DNA of 64,000 nucleotides. It comes from Kappaphycus alvarezii (Eukaryota > Rhodophyta > Florideophyceae > Gigartinales > Solieriaceae). The stretch spans positions 434,001 to 498,000 of the forward strand of contig NADL03000004.1 of NCBI GenBank assembly GCA_002205965.3, written 5' to 3'. The notes under the pieces were generated by a model, which ran no database searches, was not told where the DNA came from, and worked only from the letters and a program-made list of their open reading frames with translations. This document shows, in pieces, positions 44,238-53,802 of the stretch. A program made the position numbers and the translations under genes. Position 1 is the stretch's first letter; every line of letters starts with the position of its first letter.

Positions 44238-44855
44238 ATGAGGAACCCAGCCTTTGCCCGACCCTTTGTCTTAAAGTCCGCCCGCCAAATTTCAACATCA
44301 CTCCATCCCCACCTGCTCTGTCGTCGATTCCCATCTCAAACCCCCTCCCGCTCCCTCCAAATGGTCGGTAACGAATTCTCTTCTATCGATCAGATTGACT
44401 GGCTTCCAGAACCCATCACTGTCTCTGGCAGGGTACAACGTGGTTTCGGTCGCGGTTCACGCGATCTAGGCACGCCGACCGCCAATCTTCCCGGCACCCT
44501 TCTCGATGATGTTCCCCAAGCTCACCGCGACGGCGTGTATCTCGGCTTTGGTCGCGTACCAAAGTACGGTACTCAAGTGGTAAAAATGGTTGCCAATCTC
44601 GGTCGCAATATCACATATGGTGATGTCGAAAAGCGCGTTCTAGAGGCATACCTCATGTCTGATATCTTTGACCAAGAGTTTTACGGCGAAGAAATGCGTC
44701 TGTGTATTATTGGGTATATGCGCCCCGAGCTCAAGCTTAACTCTTTGGACGAGTTAATCGCTCATATCAAGAACGATGTCGATATTTCGAGTGCAGCACT
44801 GGACTTACCGACGGCACTTCCATTCCGATCGCACCCATCATTAGTCGCGCCTTAA
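44238..44855 (+). CDS. riboflavin kinase (ATP:riboflavin 5'-phosphotransferase)
   Basis: 205 aa from ATG 44238; an internal ATG at residue 42 (MVGNEFSSID) would give the bare catalytic domain, so residues 1-41 (Arg/Ser/His-rich, no acidic residue) may be an organelle presequence or the second start may be used. Flavokinase motifs: GRVQRGFGRGSRDLGTPTAN with PTAN at 80-83 (Mg-ATP site), YLGFGRV (101-107), MVANLGRN, Glu136 in VLEAYLM (position of the catalytic Glu), FDQEFYGEEMRL, and the C-terminal SLDELIAHIKND. Converts riboflavin to FMN. A monofunctional eukaryotic type with no FAD synthetase or phosphatase domain attached. No intron; stop TAA at 44855. Confidence 0.9.
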   Translation: MRNPAFARPFVLKSARQISTSLHPHLLCRRFPSQTPSRSLQMVGNEFSSIDQIDWLPEPITVSGRVQRGFGRGSRDLGTPTANLPGTLLDDVPQAHRDGVYLGFGRVPKYGTQVVKMVANLGRNITYGDVEKRVLEAYLMSDIFDQEFYGEEMRLCIIGYMRPELKLNSLDELIAHIKNDVDISSAALDLPTALPFRSHPSLVAP

Positions 44856-45116
44856 AGCATTGGACAACGGTATCACGCTTCTGCGTGTCATTTCTAGATG
44901 ACACGAGTTTATTCAACGCACCATATTTGCGGAATACGTATGCTTTCACATGAAGTGATCTTTCCCCTTTAAAGAACAGCGCGGCACCCACTGCCTACAT
45001 CACCCGGTCCTCAGGAGGAACAGCGTATACCCTAATCTAAATATTAACGGGCCCGTTCTCTACTGACAACTGCCGTTGCAAAACTGCCTAAGATTGTTTT
45101 TGACGGTCCATAAGCT
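44856..45116. terminator. convergent 3' intergenic region
   Basis: 260 bp between the 3' ends of riboflavin kinase (+) and the mitochondrial carrier (-). It must hold both transcript ends; no specific poly(A) signal is distinctive. Confidence 0.3.
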
Positions 45117-46076
45117 TTATGCTAGACGAAATCGCAGTGCACAATGTCTTCTTCGCCTCGCACAAACTGTCACTCTGGTTCCTCTCCCGCCAATCCTGAC
45201 CATACCATTCGGCTTACTCACGGCAACTCCCCCCTCAGTTTTCCCCTGCAGTACGGTGTCCCCTCCCCTACCCTTGAACCCCAGCACCCAAGCCTTGCAT
45301 ACTTCGTAACTTGAAAAGCCAATTGCGGCAAACAGGGCGGCCCATATAACCCTAGGCCTCGTGCCAACGTACAATCCCGCAACGCCCTCTGTTCTGACAA
45401 CAGCCAGCATGGCCCTCCAAACACCAGTGCCCTCTGCGATCCCACCAGTGGCCAACCGTGTCTTGACAACATCAAATGGGGTCGAACATGCACTTGCAAT
45501 TGCCCCCGACAAAGCGCCCGCAACCACAAAGTGCAGTCGATTAGTTGCAGCATCACGACATCCCAACTGTTTCAAAAGCAACTTGATTTCCTCATACATG
45601 GCAAAGCGAATCATGGTAGACGGAATATTGCGCAACAAAGTAGCCTGATAGCCACGATAAAGGCCTGCAAAGCCCGAGGTACGAATAACAGCAGCGGCAG
45701 CTGCGAAGAAGCGACCACGGTGTAACCCAGCTTGCATGCGTTGTTTAACGACCTCCTTGGGAACAAACAAGACACTCGAAGCGAGATTACCACAGGAAGC
45801 GGAAATCGCGGTAAGGGGTATGCGGGATTGAAGTGAATTCCATGCGGAAGGGAAGGAGGCCTTCAAGTAGGATTTGACAAGCTCGTAGACGCCGAAATAG
45901 AGGGCGGATGAAAGGGCGGAACCGACTAGGGCGGGGGTAAGCCTGCGTAAAGGGCGAGAGGACCGCGGGATTGGATGATTGTGCGAAATGCAGGGGTGAC
46001 GCCTTGGTAGATTGGGGCTGGTTTGACGGAGGGTCTTGATGGTGTCCAATGGGTGAAGAAGGGTGTTGGTGAACAT
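45117..46076 (-). CDS. mitochondrial carrier family protein (SAM-carrier-like), frame-disrupted
   Basis: The frame ATG 46076 to 45117 (319 aa) has three carrier signatures: HPLDTIKTL (8-16), VPKEVVKQRM (105-114) and TPFDVVKTRL (199-208), with FRFAMYEEIK-type helix ends; PKEVVKQR is characteristic of S-adenosylmethionine carriers. Two problems. First, helix 1 starts upstream (LALAGALAG, 46077-46105) where no in-frame ATG exists; ATG 46189 is in another frame across a GGGGT microsatellite. Second, residues about 21-45 are out of frame: the neighbouring frame gives YQGVTPAFRTIIQSRGPLAL, the expected loop, implying compensating base losses near 46011-46017 and 45939-45942. The C-terminus (Arg-rich) is longer than usual. 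Would exchange metabolites across the inner mitochondrial or plastid membrane. Confidence 0.75.
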   Translation of the reverse strand: MFTNTLLHPLDTIKTLRQTSPNLPRRHPCISHNHPIPRSSRPLRRLTPALVGSALSSALYFGVYELVKSYLKASFPSAWNSLQSRIPLTAISASCGNLASSVLFVPKEVVKQRMQAGLHRGRFFAAAAAVIRTSGFAGLYRGYQATLLRNIPSTMIRFAMYEEIKLLLKQLGCRDAATNRLHFVVAGALSGAIASACSTPFDVVKTRLATGGIAEGTGVWRAMLAVVRTEGVAGLYVGTRPRVIWAALFAAIGFSSYEVCKAWVLGFKGRGGDTVLQGKTEGGVAVSKPNGMVRIGGRGTRVTVCARRRRHCALRFRLA

Positions 46077-46136
46077 GCCTGCTAGGGCGCCTGCTAGGGC
46101 GAGACGGAGATTGCGGTGTGGGGGTAGCGGGGTTGG

Positions 46137-46172
46137 GGTTGGGGTGGGGTGGGGTGGGGTGGGGTGGGGGTG
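46137..46172. repeat. (GGGGT)n microsatellite at the carrier gene 5' end
   Basis: Seven or so consecutive GGGGT/GGGGGT units following two GGGGTT-like units. On the carrier's strand it would encode a Pro/Thr/His-rich stretch; unit-number change (5 bp) alters the frame between ATG 46189 and the carrier. Confidence 0.85.
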
Positions 46173-46558
46173 GGTCGAGGAGTTGGCATCGTGGATCGAG
46201 GGGATTTGTGGCGAGGACGGGGATGGGAGAAGGAGAATGGAGAGAGGGTATCGGGGGGTGGGGCTCGGTAGCTAGAGGGAAGACCCTTGGGCGTCGGGCG
46301 AAAGCGTAGGATACAGCACACTGTACTGTACAGTACACTGTACAGTAGTTGGTCAAGGAGAGTGAGGAATCGTTTTGGTTGATTGTGCACATTTGAGTTG
46401 TGCTCCATTCGCTGAGAGCGGCGCCAAATATCTCAAGAGGTACAGTATGAAAATCTGAAAACCTGTCATCCCTAAAATCCACACACTCAACTTTCATCTC
46501 CAAATAACAAACGCCCCAGTTCCCCTCAACCTCCGCTCATACGTACCCCAATTCGCTC
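46173..46558. promoter_or_regulatory. upstream region of the carrier gene with TACTGTACAGTA palindrome
   Basis: Carries a perfect 12-bp palindrome TACTGTACAGTA at 46324-46335 followed by CACTGTACAGTAG, about 140 bp upstream of ATG 46189. No function known; the same word occurs upstream of other genes here. The FKBP gene ends at 46559, so this is also its 3' flank. Confidence 0.4.
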
Positions 46559-47227
46559 TTAACCCGGCCCCCGCACCTTTTTCAGCTCCACATCAATGAC
46601 CAAATCCCCCCCCTTCTTGAACCGTCTCGCGTTCAAAACAGTCGCAAACAATCGTCTCCTGTCCCCAAAATCCTTCGGTAGCGGTCCCTTCACCTCATCC
46701 ACATACCCAAATTCCGCGGGAATGACCAACCGTCGTTTACCCCCTTCCCTCATACCCATCACCCCCAATTCGAATCCCTCAATCAACCCTCCCTTCCCCA
46801 ACTCCACCACCTCCTCCCCAGCATCCTCCCTCTGAATAGGCCACCCATACCTATCCGCAAGTCGTCCCGTCCACCGTACTGTCAACCTACTACCCACACT
46901 CGCCACACGCCCGCTTCCCACACGAAAATCACAGATTTCCACACCCGTACATGAAGGCCTAGAATCCGGGCACGGTAAACGATGGTAAGCCAGCGGCCTA
47001 GTGGATTCCAACCCCTTTGTTTCAAAAGCTGACACACCCCCTGCGTCGCAAAATACCGCTGCAGCGAATGAAAATGACATCAGCCGCAGTGTCACCCGAC
47101 GTGGGAGATACGCACCCGATGGACGGGTTACAGTCGCATTTGCTTGCGAATGCGCAACGGTTAACCATGGGGAGGGGTTCTTGTTACAGGTCGGCGGCAC
47201 AGGCGATGCGCCGATGAATGCATGCAT
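46559..47227 (-). CDS. FKBP-type peptidyl-prolyl cis-trans isomerase, probably thylakoid lumen
   Basis: 222 aa from ATG 47227, intronless. The FKBP domain occupies about 98-218: GSRLTVRWTGRL (112-123), GLIEGFELGVMGMREGGKRR (147-166), VIPAEFGY (168-175), and the closing strand DLVIDVELKKV. The active-site loop has PLPKDFGDRRR instead of the canonical IPP segment, as in several divergent plant lumen FKBPs, so isomerase activity is unsure. The first 97 residues are extra: Ser/Thr/Arg-rich, then a hydrophobic segment RLMSFSFAAAVFC (48-60), then GVSAFET, the shape of a bipartite plastid/lumen signal. Catalyses or chaperones proline isomerisation in photosystem assembly (inference). A GTGCTGTACTGTATAC word lies about 200 bp upstream. 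Confidence 0.85.
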   Translation of the reverse strand: MHAFIGASPVPPTCNKNPSPWLTVAHSQANATVTRPSGAYLPRRVTLRLMSFSFAAAVFCDAGGVSAFETKGLESTRPLAYHRLPCPDSRPSCTGVEICDFRVGSGRVASVGSRLTVRWTGRLADRYGWPIQREDAGEEVVELGKGGLIEGFELGVMGMREGGKRRLVIPAEFGYVDEVKGPLPKDFGDRRRLFATVLNARRFKKGGDLVIDVELKKVRGPG

Positions 47228-48609
47228 GGTGTGGTGAAAAAGGCGTGCCGCGATGGATGTGTCGTATCAGCGGTAATCGCCATGTCAGCCGTGCATCAAC
47301 GGAGATCGTACAATTTGTACGATGCCCGGAAAACCACACAACTCATAGTTCAATTACAGTGTAAAGTTTCACTATGAGGCGTGCCTGCCCGCCCGGCGTG
47401 GACAGGAAAGGGGAGGTATCTTACAGTGCTGTACTGTATACTTTGTTTTTATTTTATCCTGTACAGGTAATTACTTTACTACTCTTTCCTGAAGCAAAGG
47501 GGGGGAATTGGGTTAAATTGGGTTTACTTGAATGTGTTGGTATACGTAATTTTCCTGCTAAGAGCAATCGCAGACTAGGACTACTGTAAAAAGGGTAATC
47601 ACTTACTGTACATACCCTCAGAACGGAGGTTCTCTGGAATACACTGTTTTCACAATTTCAAGTTGCGGCCTAAGTCTCGCTCAAAACTCCTTCCAACAAA
47701 CAACTGGCGTTATAATGACGAGCGAACAATGTTCGCTCGTCACGCGGCGAGACTCGTCCAGAATTGGGTTGGTTTACTGTGACTAATGGAAAGGTTGGGA
47801 GTCCTCTGTACTTGTAATGAAGCAAAGTACAATACTGTATGTGGCACAACGATACCATAGGTCTGGAGCGGTGATTGCCTCTACTTGAATCTTGAAGAGG
47901 AATGACGCTTTATTGTTTGAAGACAAGTCCGCACTACACATGACCTCGGATTCTGCTAGACGGACGACTCCGGGCAATGGCTGAACCAATTGCCCACTCA
48001 AGCGAGAAAGGGACCGGAAGAAAACTCCACCACTTGAACCGAAGATTCAGGAGGCTTAAAAAACTCCCGCTGTAAGCACAGAGGCTTACAGATAGAGACG
48101 GCGACGACAACGGCGAGAACATCGGACGAGCGAGCTTGACGACAAGCCATATCATACCATGAATCTTCTTCCTCAGATTCAGTCGCACCGTTCAGTTTTG
48201 AAAGTAGATCTTGATGCGACACCTCGTATGTAATGTATTGCGCGTGTGAGGGCGTGCGTTGACAATCACTTTTGTCGTGATAACAGAGCCCGTTTGTTTT
48301 CGAGTTGACCGCTTGGATGTGCTCAACTAAGGAACCGTCCAATGAAAACTCCCGCGTGCGCACGAGGAACCGAAAAAGGCTTTTTCTGTCTAGTATTTTG
48401 CATTCCAGTCTGTCTGACGACTGTGCAAAGATATTACGTAAGCACGTACTTCACTTCACCCTGATTGGCTATTAGCGATATGAATGAACTGGCTGTGGAA
48501 GCAGCCTGTTTAGCACTGCATAGATTAGAAGGGCAGGTGCGCCTGCGATCCTCCAGGGGAGAGAAAAAGGAATAATGGCCGTTGACGGAGGACCCTCTCT
48601 AATGGAAGC
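47228..48609. other. intergenic, upstream of FKBP gene to gypsy insertion
   Basis: Contains CTGTACTGTATACT (about 47430) and TACTGTACAT (47606) words. A 121-codon minus-strand ORF (47998-48363) has an acidic SEEEDSWYDMACRQARSS segment but starts with GTG and matches no family. The last bases, ATCAC at 48610-48614, are the gypsy target duplication. Confidence 0.4.
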
Positions 48610-48614
48610 ATCAC

Positions 48615-48843
48615 TGTGAGCTCGACGTGTACAGTTGTACACGTGTGTGCTCTCTTTGTTTCTGGTCCACCAATTTGCAACGGACTTTTATTTGCTGGGG
48701 AATATAAGAACTGGAGTGGTCTCAGGGAGAGAGAAGAGAAAAAAGAGAGTGGCAGAGTAAAGACGGGAACTCTGTTTTGTTGTGATTCGTCTCCACATTG
48801 CGTCTGGGAACGCTGAGAAAAGCGGACAAGTACACTGCTTTCA
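48615..48843 (+). repeat. 5' LTR of the Ty3/gypsy element (229 bp)
   Basis: Starts TGTGAGCTCG and ends CTGCTTTCA (TG...CA). Contains a 9-bp inverted repeat ACGTGTACA / TGTACACGT at 48625-48644 and a CACGTG box (48640-48645); TATAAG at about 48704 could be the TATA element of the U3 promoter. Confidence 0.9.
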
Positions 48844-48844
48844 T

Positions 48845-48862
48845 TGGTACTTCTGTCGAGGG
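48845..48862 (+). promoter_or_regulatory. candidate primer binding site
   Basis: TGGTACTTCTGTCGAGGG begins one base after the 5' LTR; the leading TGG complements a tRNA CCA end. Which tRNA is not known without a tRNA search. Confidence 0.6.
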
Positions 48863-48894
48863 TCGATTTTGCGGATGTCTCGATTCCAACTAGG

Positions 48895-49784
48895 ATGAGT
48901 GAAAGCACCCTGGTATTCGATGGGTCAAATGGGCCTGACATCGACAACTTTCTGTTCTACTTCGAGAACGTGGTGAGAGAAGAGGGATCTCAGGAAGAGA
49001 AGGCTCGTTCTCTTATCAAATACCTTCGAGGAGATGCGTTCCAGTTCTTCTACAAGAAGACCCACGTTTCACAGTTGAGAAGGCTCTGTCATTGCGTTTC
49101 AAAGGAGGAAACATTGCCGAGTTTGTCAAGAAAGCCGATGAGGCTTATGAAGCCGCTGGGTTTTCGGAAGATCAAAAGTTCTTCTTCCTCAACAAGGCTA
49201 CCGTTGAGGATGAAACTTTGCGTTTGTTTGTTTTTTTGCATGCACCTGCGTCGTATTCAGAGCTGGTACTACCGATGAAGCAGTATCAGGAGTCAAGTGA
49301 ACGTTTCGGGTAAGCACTTCCATCTCTAGCGCCGAAGCACGTCTTGCTTCGTGACCCTGTCATAACAGGGGAAGTGCGGAATTTTGAGAGGGAGAATGAG
49401 GAGGACAAGATTGATGCCTTAGCCTCTCAACTAGCAGAATTGTCTCTACTTGTGAAAAAGGGCGGGTCGAGCGCAGGAAGCTCCATAGGACAGAGTAATG
49501 CTAACCGCGTCGGTGCTGGAATAGGAAGCGAGATTCCTCGTTGCCGCTACTGTGGCAAAACCGGTCATGATGAGAGAAGTTGTTGGAGGAAGGATCGAGA
49601 AGAACGTCTTTCAAAGACGTGCCAGAATTGCGGTAAGAGTGGGCATGATGAGGACGATTGTTGGACAAAGAAGAGGAGTGAGGAAGCCCAAAGGTCAAGG
49701 AAGATGGAAGGGTCGAATGTTACGGTCATACACGAAGACGAGTCGGTTGCCGCCGTCCGTAGGGAAGGAATGGTGAGCCGTTAA
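48895..49784 (+). pseudogene. gypsy Gag with two CCHC zinc knuckles
   Basis: ATG 48895 (MSESTLVFDGSNGP) leads into a capsid-like region (IDNFLFYFENVVREEG, SLIKYLRGDAFQFFY); a one-base shift near 49060 moves to the frame with VEKALSLRFKGGNIAEF and another near 49312-49344 to the nucleocapsid part. Two zinc knuckles, CRYCGKTGHDERSC (about 49540-49581) and CQNCGKSGHDEDDC (about 49621-49662), have exact CX2CX4HX4C spacing. Ends at TAA 49782-49784. Confidence 0.85.
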
Positions 49785-49795
49785 CGAAGAGAACG

Positions 49796-50555
49796 ATGAC
49801 AGACCGGGAGGATCCGATGGGGATCAGCAGAATCATCAACGTGCCAAGACAGGACCCCGCCATGAAGGAGCCCAAGAATAATGCCAAGAAAAAAAGGGCC
49901 AAGAAGAAAACAGGTAAGGGCATTGGTAGCAAGAGTCTGGAGGGCTTCGTGGAGAGGTACGATGTGGAAGCAGGCTTTGCCCAAGCGAATGCAGGAGTAT
50001 CATTTGGACAGATCCTCAGGGGTGACCTGAGGGATGCCGACAAGGTTCTGCGAAAGTTGTTGAAGTCCAGAGCTGGAAGAGTATCCGTTGTGAATGAGCT
50101 GTTGGAGGAGAGTTCTGATGAAGAGGGAGTCCTTCCTGGCCAAGGTGTAAATCATGAAGTCCTAGGTGCGGGCCACACTGCAGGCCCTTCGAATCGTCAG
50201 GGCTGGTCTTGCTACCAGCGAGACGGAAGGGCGAAGATTGCGCATGGTATCCGTGAAAGTGTACGGAAGTCAAGTCAAGGCTCTCTTGGATACTGGGGCA
50301 TTACCTAACATCATGTCGCGTAATTTGTGTGAAGAACTTCACCTGAATCCGACTGAGACGGCGCGGCGGATCAAAGTTGCGAACGGTGCGATGGCAAGGG
50401 TCCTCAGTGAAGTCAGCGGGGCTTCGGTCACTTTTGATACGTTGACAGTCCCGCTCTCATTCCTAGTGTTGGATGATTCTCCTTTTGACCTGATCATTGG
50501 AACCCCGCCATGGAGGCCCTGGGTGCGCGCATTGATTTGCCGCGGCTGTCGGTAA
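49796..50555 (+). pseudogene. gypsy linker and aspartic protease
   Basis: A basic Lys-rich linker (49860-49930) is followed after a frame change by VKVYGSQVKALLDTGALPNI (about 50253-50312) with the retropepsin active site DTG, then LVLDDSPFDLIIGTPPW, the conserved C-terminal I-G motif. The frame changes again at about 50515. Confidence 0.75.
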
Positions 50556-51274
50556 CGTTCAACATTGGTGGCGAGGGAGGAATCTCGGTCACACTGCCGT
50601 TGCATGCTGAAGGGGTTGACGAAGTGGGTGACGAGGAAGCAGAATTCACAACATCCTCAGAAGATGAGGGACACACGGATGATGAACGCGCCCAGGACGA
50701 AGACGAGTCGAGTGACGAGGAGAATGGTCTGAATGGGACGGGCGAACAGGATGGCTCTAGCCGCAATGGGCAAGAAGAGAGGGGCCGCGAAGTTTCCGAA
50801 GATGGCAGTGCAAGGAGTCGTCGTGTCGGTCAGGGAGCTCATGTTACAGCCATTGCGTCTGATGAAGAAGACTCAGATGATGAGTGCGTGATATGCGTGA
50901 AGGAAATCGGTGCTGAGGAAGCGCAAGAGTCCGAACGAGAAATTGTTGAGAGTAAAGGAGGCGAAGGACATGAAGAGCGAGGGGAATGGAATGGAGCCCG
51001 AGAGAGGCTACAGGACATTGAGGAATTCGCTGATCTCGATGATGAGAAAGCCGGAGTGCTCGCGCGTGCTCTGTCCTCGATGCCGGAGAGAGAGCAGAGG
51101 GAAGTGACGAGGATGCTCCTGGAGGGGGAGAAGGTTGTCGCGTGGAGCGTGCACGACATAACTCCCGGAAAGGTCCCTTTCACGCATTCCTTTGAGCTCG
51201 ATGATGAGTCGCCGATTTGTGAGCCAGTGCGGCGGGTTCACCCAAGTATAACCAAGTCATCCGGGAAGAAGTAA
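50510..51274 (+). pseudogene. gypsy acidic linker between protease and RT
   Basis: About 250 codons dominated by Asp/Glu/Ser (DDERAQDEDESSDEENG), then FTHSFELDDESPICEPVRRV, which is the conserved lead-in just before RT in gypsy polyproteins. The long acidic spacer is unusual in length. Confidence 0.65.
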
Positions 51275-52714
51275 GTCGAATGTTGGATGCTGGTATCATC
51301 CGGCCCTCTCAGTCACCATAGGGTTTTGGTGTTGTGATAGCGAAGAAGAAGGGAGGTGAGCATCGCTTCTGCGTGGATTTTCGTCCGTTGAACCGCAGGA
51401 TGAAGGCCGATAAATGGCCGATACCAAACATAGAGGAGTTGATCGACGAGATGCAGGGGTGCTCGCTGTTCACCACGCTTGACTTGTTCACAGGTTATTG
51501 GAACATCCGGCTCGATGAATCCGTAAGAAATGACGACCTTCAGATGAAAGTATGGGGCTTACTGTTCTGTAGTGATGCCATTCGGGGTGAAGAATGGACT
51601 GCTTGTTTCCAGAGGGTGGCCACAATTTTGTTTGGGGGCCTTCCATTCGTTATTGTGTACGTAGATGACATCGTAGTTTAAGTCCAAGACGTGGGAAGAG
51701 CATGTGAGTCACATAAGGGTGGTGCTTAGCCGTTTGAGGGTTGGATTGAAATTGAAGTTAAAGAAATGCGTCTTCGGAGCGCGGGAAGTCGAGATTTTAG
51801 GCCACTTGGTTGGCGGATCGAGCGTACGCACCGACCCAAGCAAGATTGCGGCGATATCCAATGCGCCGAGCCCGAAGTCGAAGAAGGAATTGAGGTCGTT
51901 CTTGGGAATGACTTCGTATTACAGAAGATTCATTAGAGGGCTCGCACACATTGCGTCCACTCTTCATGAGCTGACAAGTCCCAAGGAGGAGTTTTCGTGG
52001 TCTGATGTGGCCGAGAAGGCCTTCATGGAGCTCAAGAAAGTTATGACGTCGCCCTCTGTCCTCATGCTACCTGATCCCGAGAAGCCATTCGTAGTTTACA
52101 CGGATGCTTCAAAGGCGGCGGTGGGTGCGGTCTTGCTCCAGAAAAATGAGCAGGGGCGTGAGCATCCGATCCATTTGCAAGAAGAACATTACAAGCCAGA
52201 GAGGAATTGCAGCACATTTGAGCGGGAAGCATTAGCGGTCATATTTGGTTTGAAGAAGTTCCGTCCCTACCTACTTGGCTCCCCCTTCGTTCTTTTCTCT
52301 GATCATCAAGCCCTGCGATCGACGTTCTCCAAAAAGGATTTGCACGGAAGGTTGGCGAGGTGGCTGGACGCGATGGCTGAATTTGAGTTCGAGGTTCGTT
52401 ACCGTCCCGGAGCTCAGAATGCAACTGCAGATTTTCTGTCGAGGTCAGAAGAGGGAGATGTGGGGGAGGAGGCGGACTTTTCACGTGAGCTCGAAGATTA
52501 CCTGAAAGGGGGAGAGATCGTGGCCACATTGGATGTCACAGAACAAGGGGGTACGTTTGAAGATAGCTTGGAAGCCGTGCGGAGATTCCTCAATATGGGA
52601 GGGGGAACAGTCTCGTCAAAAAGACATAGGCGTCAGGCCAAGGCCTTTTTAGTCTCTCGCTCCGTCTTGTTTCGAAGGACAAGGAATGGCCTGCGAGTCG
52701 CGTCCCTCCGATAG
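51275..52714 (+). pseudogene. gypsy reverse transcriptase and RNase H
   Basis: RT: VVIAKKKGGEHRFCVDFRPL, TTLDLFTGYWNI (catalytic Asp), and FVIVYVDDIVV with the YVDD box at about 51658-51672; a TAG interrupts at about 51320 where Trp is expected, and the frame slips at about 51570-51610 and just after YVDD (TAA 51679). RNase H in 51704-52714: PFVVYTDASKAAVGAVLLQK, TFEREALAVIFGLKKFRPYL, FSDHQAL and NATADFLSR, with the catalytic Asp, Glu, Asp positions present. Confidence 0.9.
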
Positions 52715-53802
52715 AAGCCCGCAGGAAGATATTGGAAGCAGCCCACGATTTGGTTGGTCATTGGGATGTTGGAGTGACGAAGCAATTCGTGCGGGATAGG
52801 TTCTGGTGGCCAACGGTGGTCCCAGATGTTACCCACTTCGTTCGGTCCTGTAACGAGTGCCAAAAGGCCGCTCCCGCAAAAACCTACATGACCCGCTTGC
52901 GGCAACCAGTGACCAGCTTGTTAGAAGTGTTTTCCCTCGACTTTGCTGGTCCATTTAAGGAAACCAGAAGCGGGAATAGATTCATACTCATCGGTGTAGA
53001 ACAACTCAGCAGCTGGCCGGTAGTGCCGGCAACGAGGCATGAGACTTGTGAGGAAGCTTTGGCATTCGTGGAGAGGGAGATAGTTTGAGTGTTCGAAAGT
53101 CCGCGTACCATCGTAACAGATAATGGCCCGGCTTTCACAGCATCTGCTTTTGGGAACTTTTTGAAAGAGAATAGAATTGCCTGGAAGCCTGTAAGTGCTT
53201 ACGCACCACAGGCGAACGGGAGGGCGGAGAGGATGGTCGGGACGATGAAGGAAGCAATTGCCAAGGTAGCGTGGACAACCGGTCGCGACTGGGATGAGGA
53301 AATCCCGAAGATAGTAGCGGTATACTGAGCGAGGAATGGAAGAAACGGGTTGTCCACGTTCTATTTGATGTTTGGAAAGGAGCCCAGGTGGAGGTTGAAA
53401 GATGTTCCAATGTTAGACGACGGCCCGGGAACCGGAGGAGCAGAACCAAGGGTGGTCGAGTTGGTCGAGGGTTTTGGGCGCAGATTCGGGCGAGAAAAGA
53501 CGGAGCAGGATGGGCACGAGCCCCTTTCACACAACCAGTTATGTGTGGGCGATTCCGTCTTGCTGCGGAAAACGACACAGAAGGTGGGTTTGGAGCCCAT
53601 ATGGCTAGGCCCGTTCACGATCGCAAAAGAAACGCATCCGACGTATTACTTGAGTGGTGATGGGCGGAAAAGAACAAGGCGCAGGATACATGCTCGGAGA
53701 TTGAAGTTGTATGTGCGAAAGAGTGACGTTGTTGATGGTGCGAGGTTTAGTAAGCAGTCTGTAACAGCTGCTGTGGCGCTGTCTGATGAGAAAAGCATGT
53801 GA
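52715..53802 (+). pseudogene. gypsy integrase
   Basis: The zinc-binding region HDLVGHWDVG...CNECQKA at about 52740-52870, then the catalytic core: VFSLDFAGPFKE (Asp), IVTDNGPAFTASAFGNF (Asp) and ANGRAERMVGTMKE (Glu). TGA 53086 and TGA 53326 both fall where Trp is usual, consistent with TGG to TGA change. The C-terminal part (LCVGDSVLLRK, LEPIWLGPFTIAKE) resembles the GPY/F region; no chromodomain. Ends TGA 53800-53802. Confidence 0.85.

Noticed and set aside
43897-44241. 114-codon ORF overlapping the fibrillin stop
   Set aside because: Presequence-like start but no domain, and out of frame with riboflavin kinase.
46137-46172. (GGGGT)n as telomere-type repeat
   Set aside because: Only about seven units, inside a gene island; a microsatellite is the simpler explanation.
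45787-46503. 238-codon minus-strand ORF rich in Pro/Ser/His
   Set aside because: Frame-shifted reading of the carrier gene and the GGGGT repeat; only its middle part reflects the true carrier loop.
48616-48816. 66-codon ORFs in both LTRs (also 54537-54737)
   Set aside because: Start with GTG inside LTR U3 and read through promoter sequence; conserved only because the LTRs are copies.
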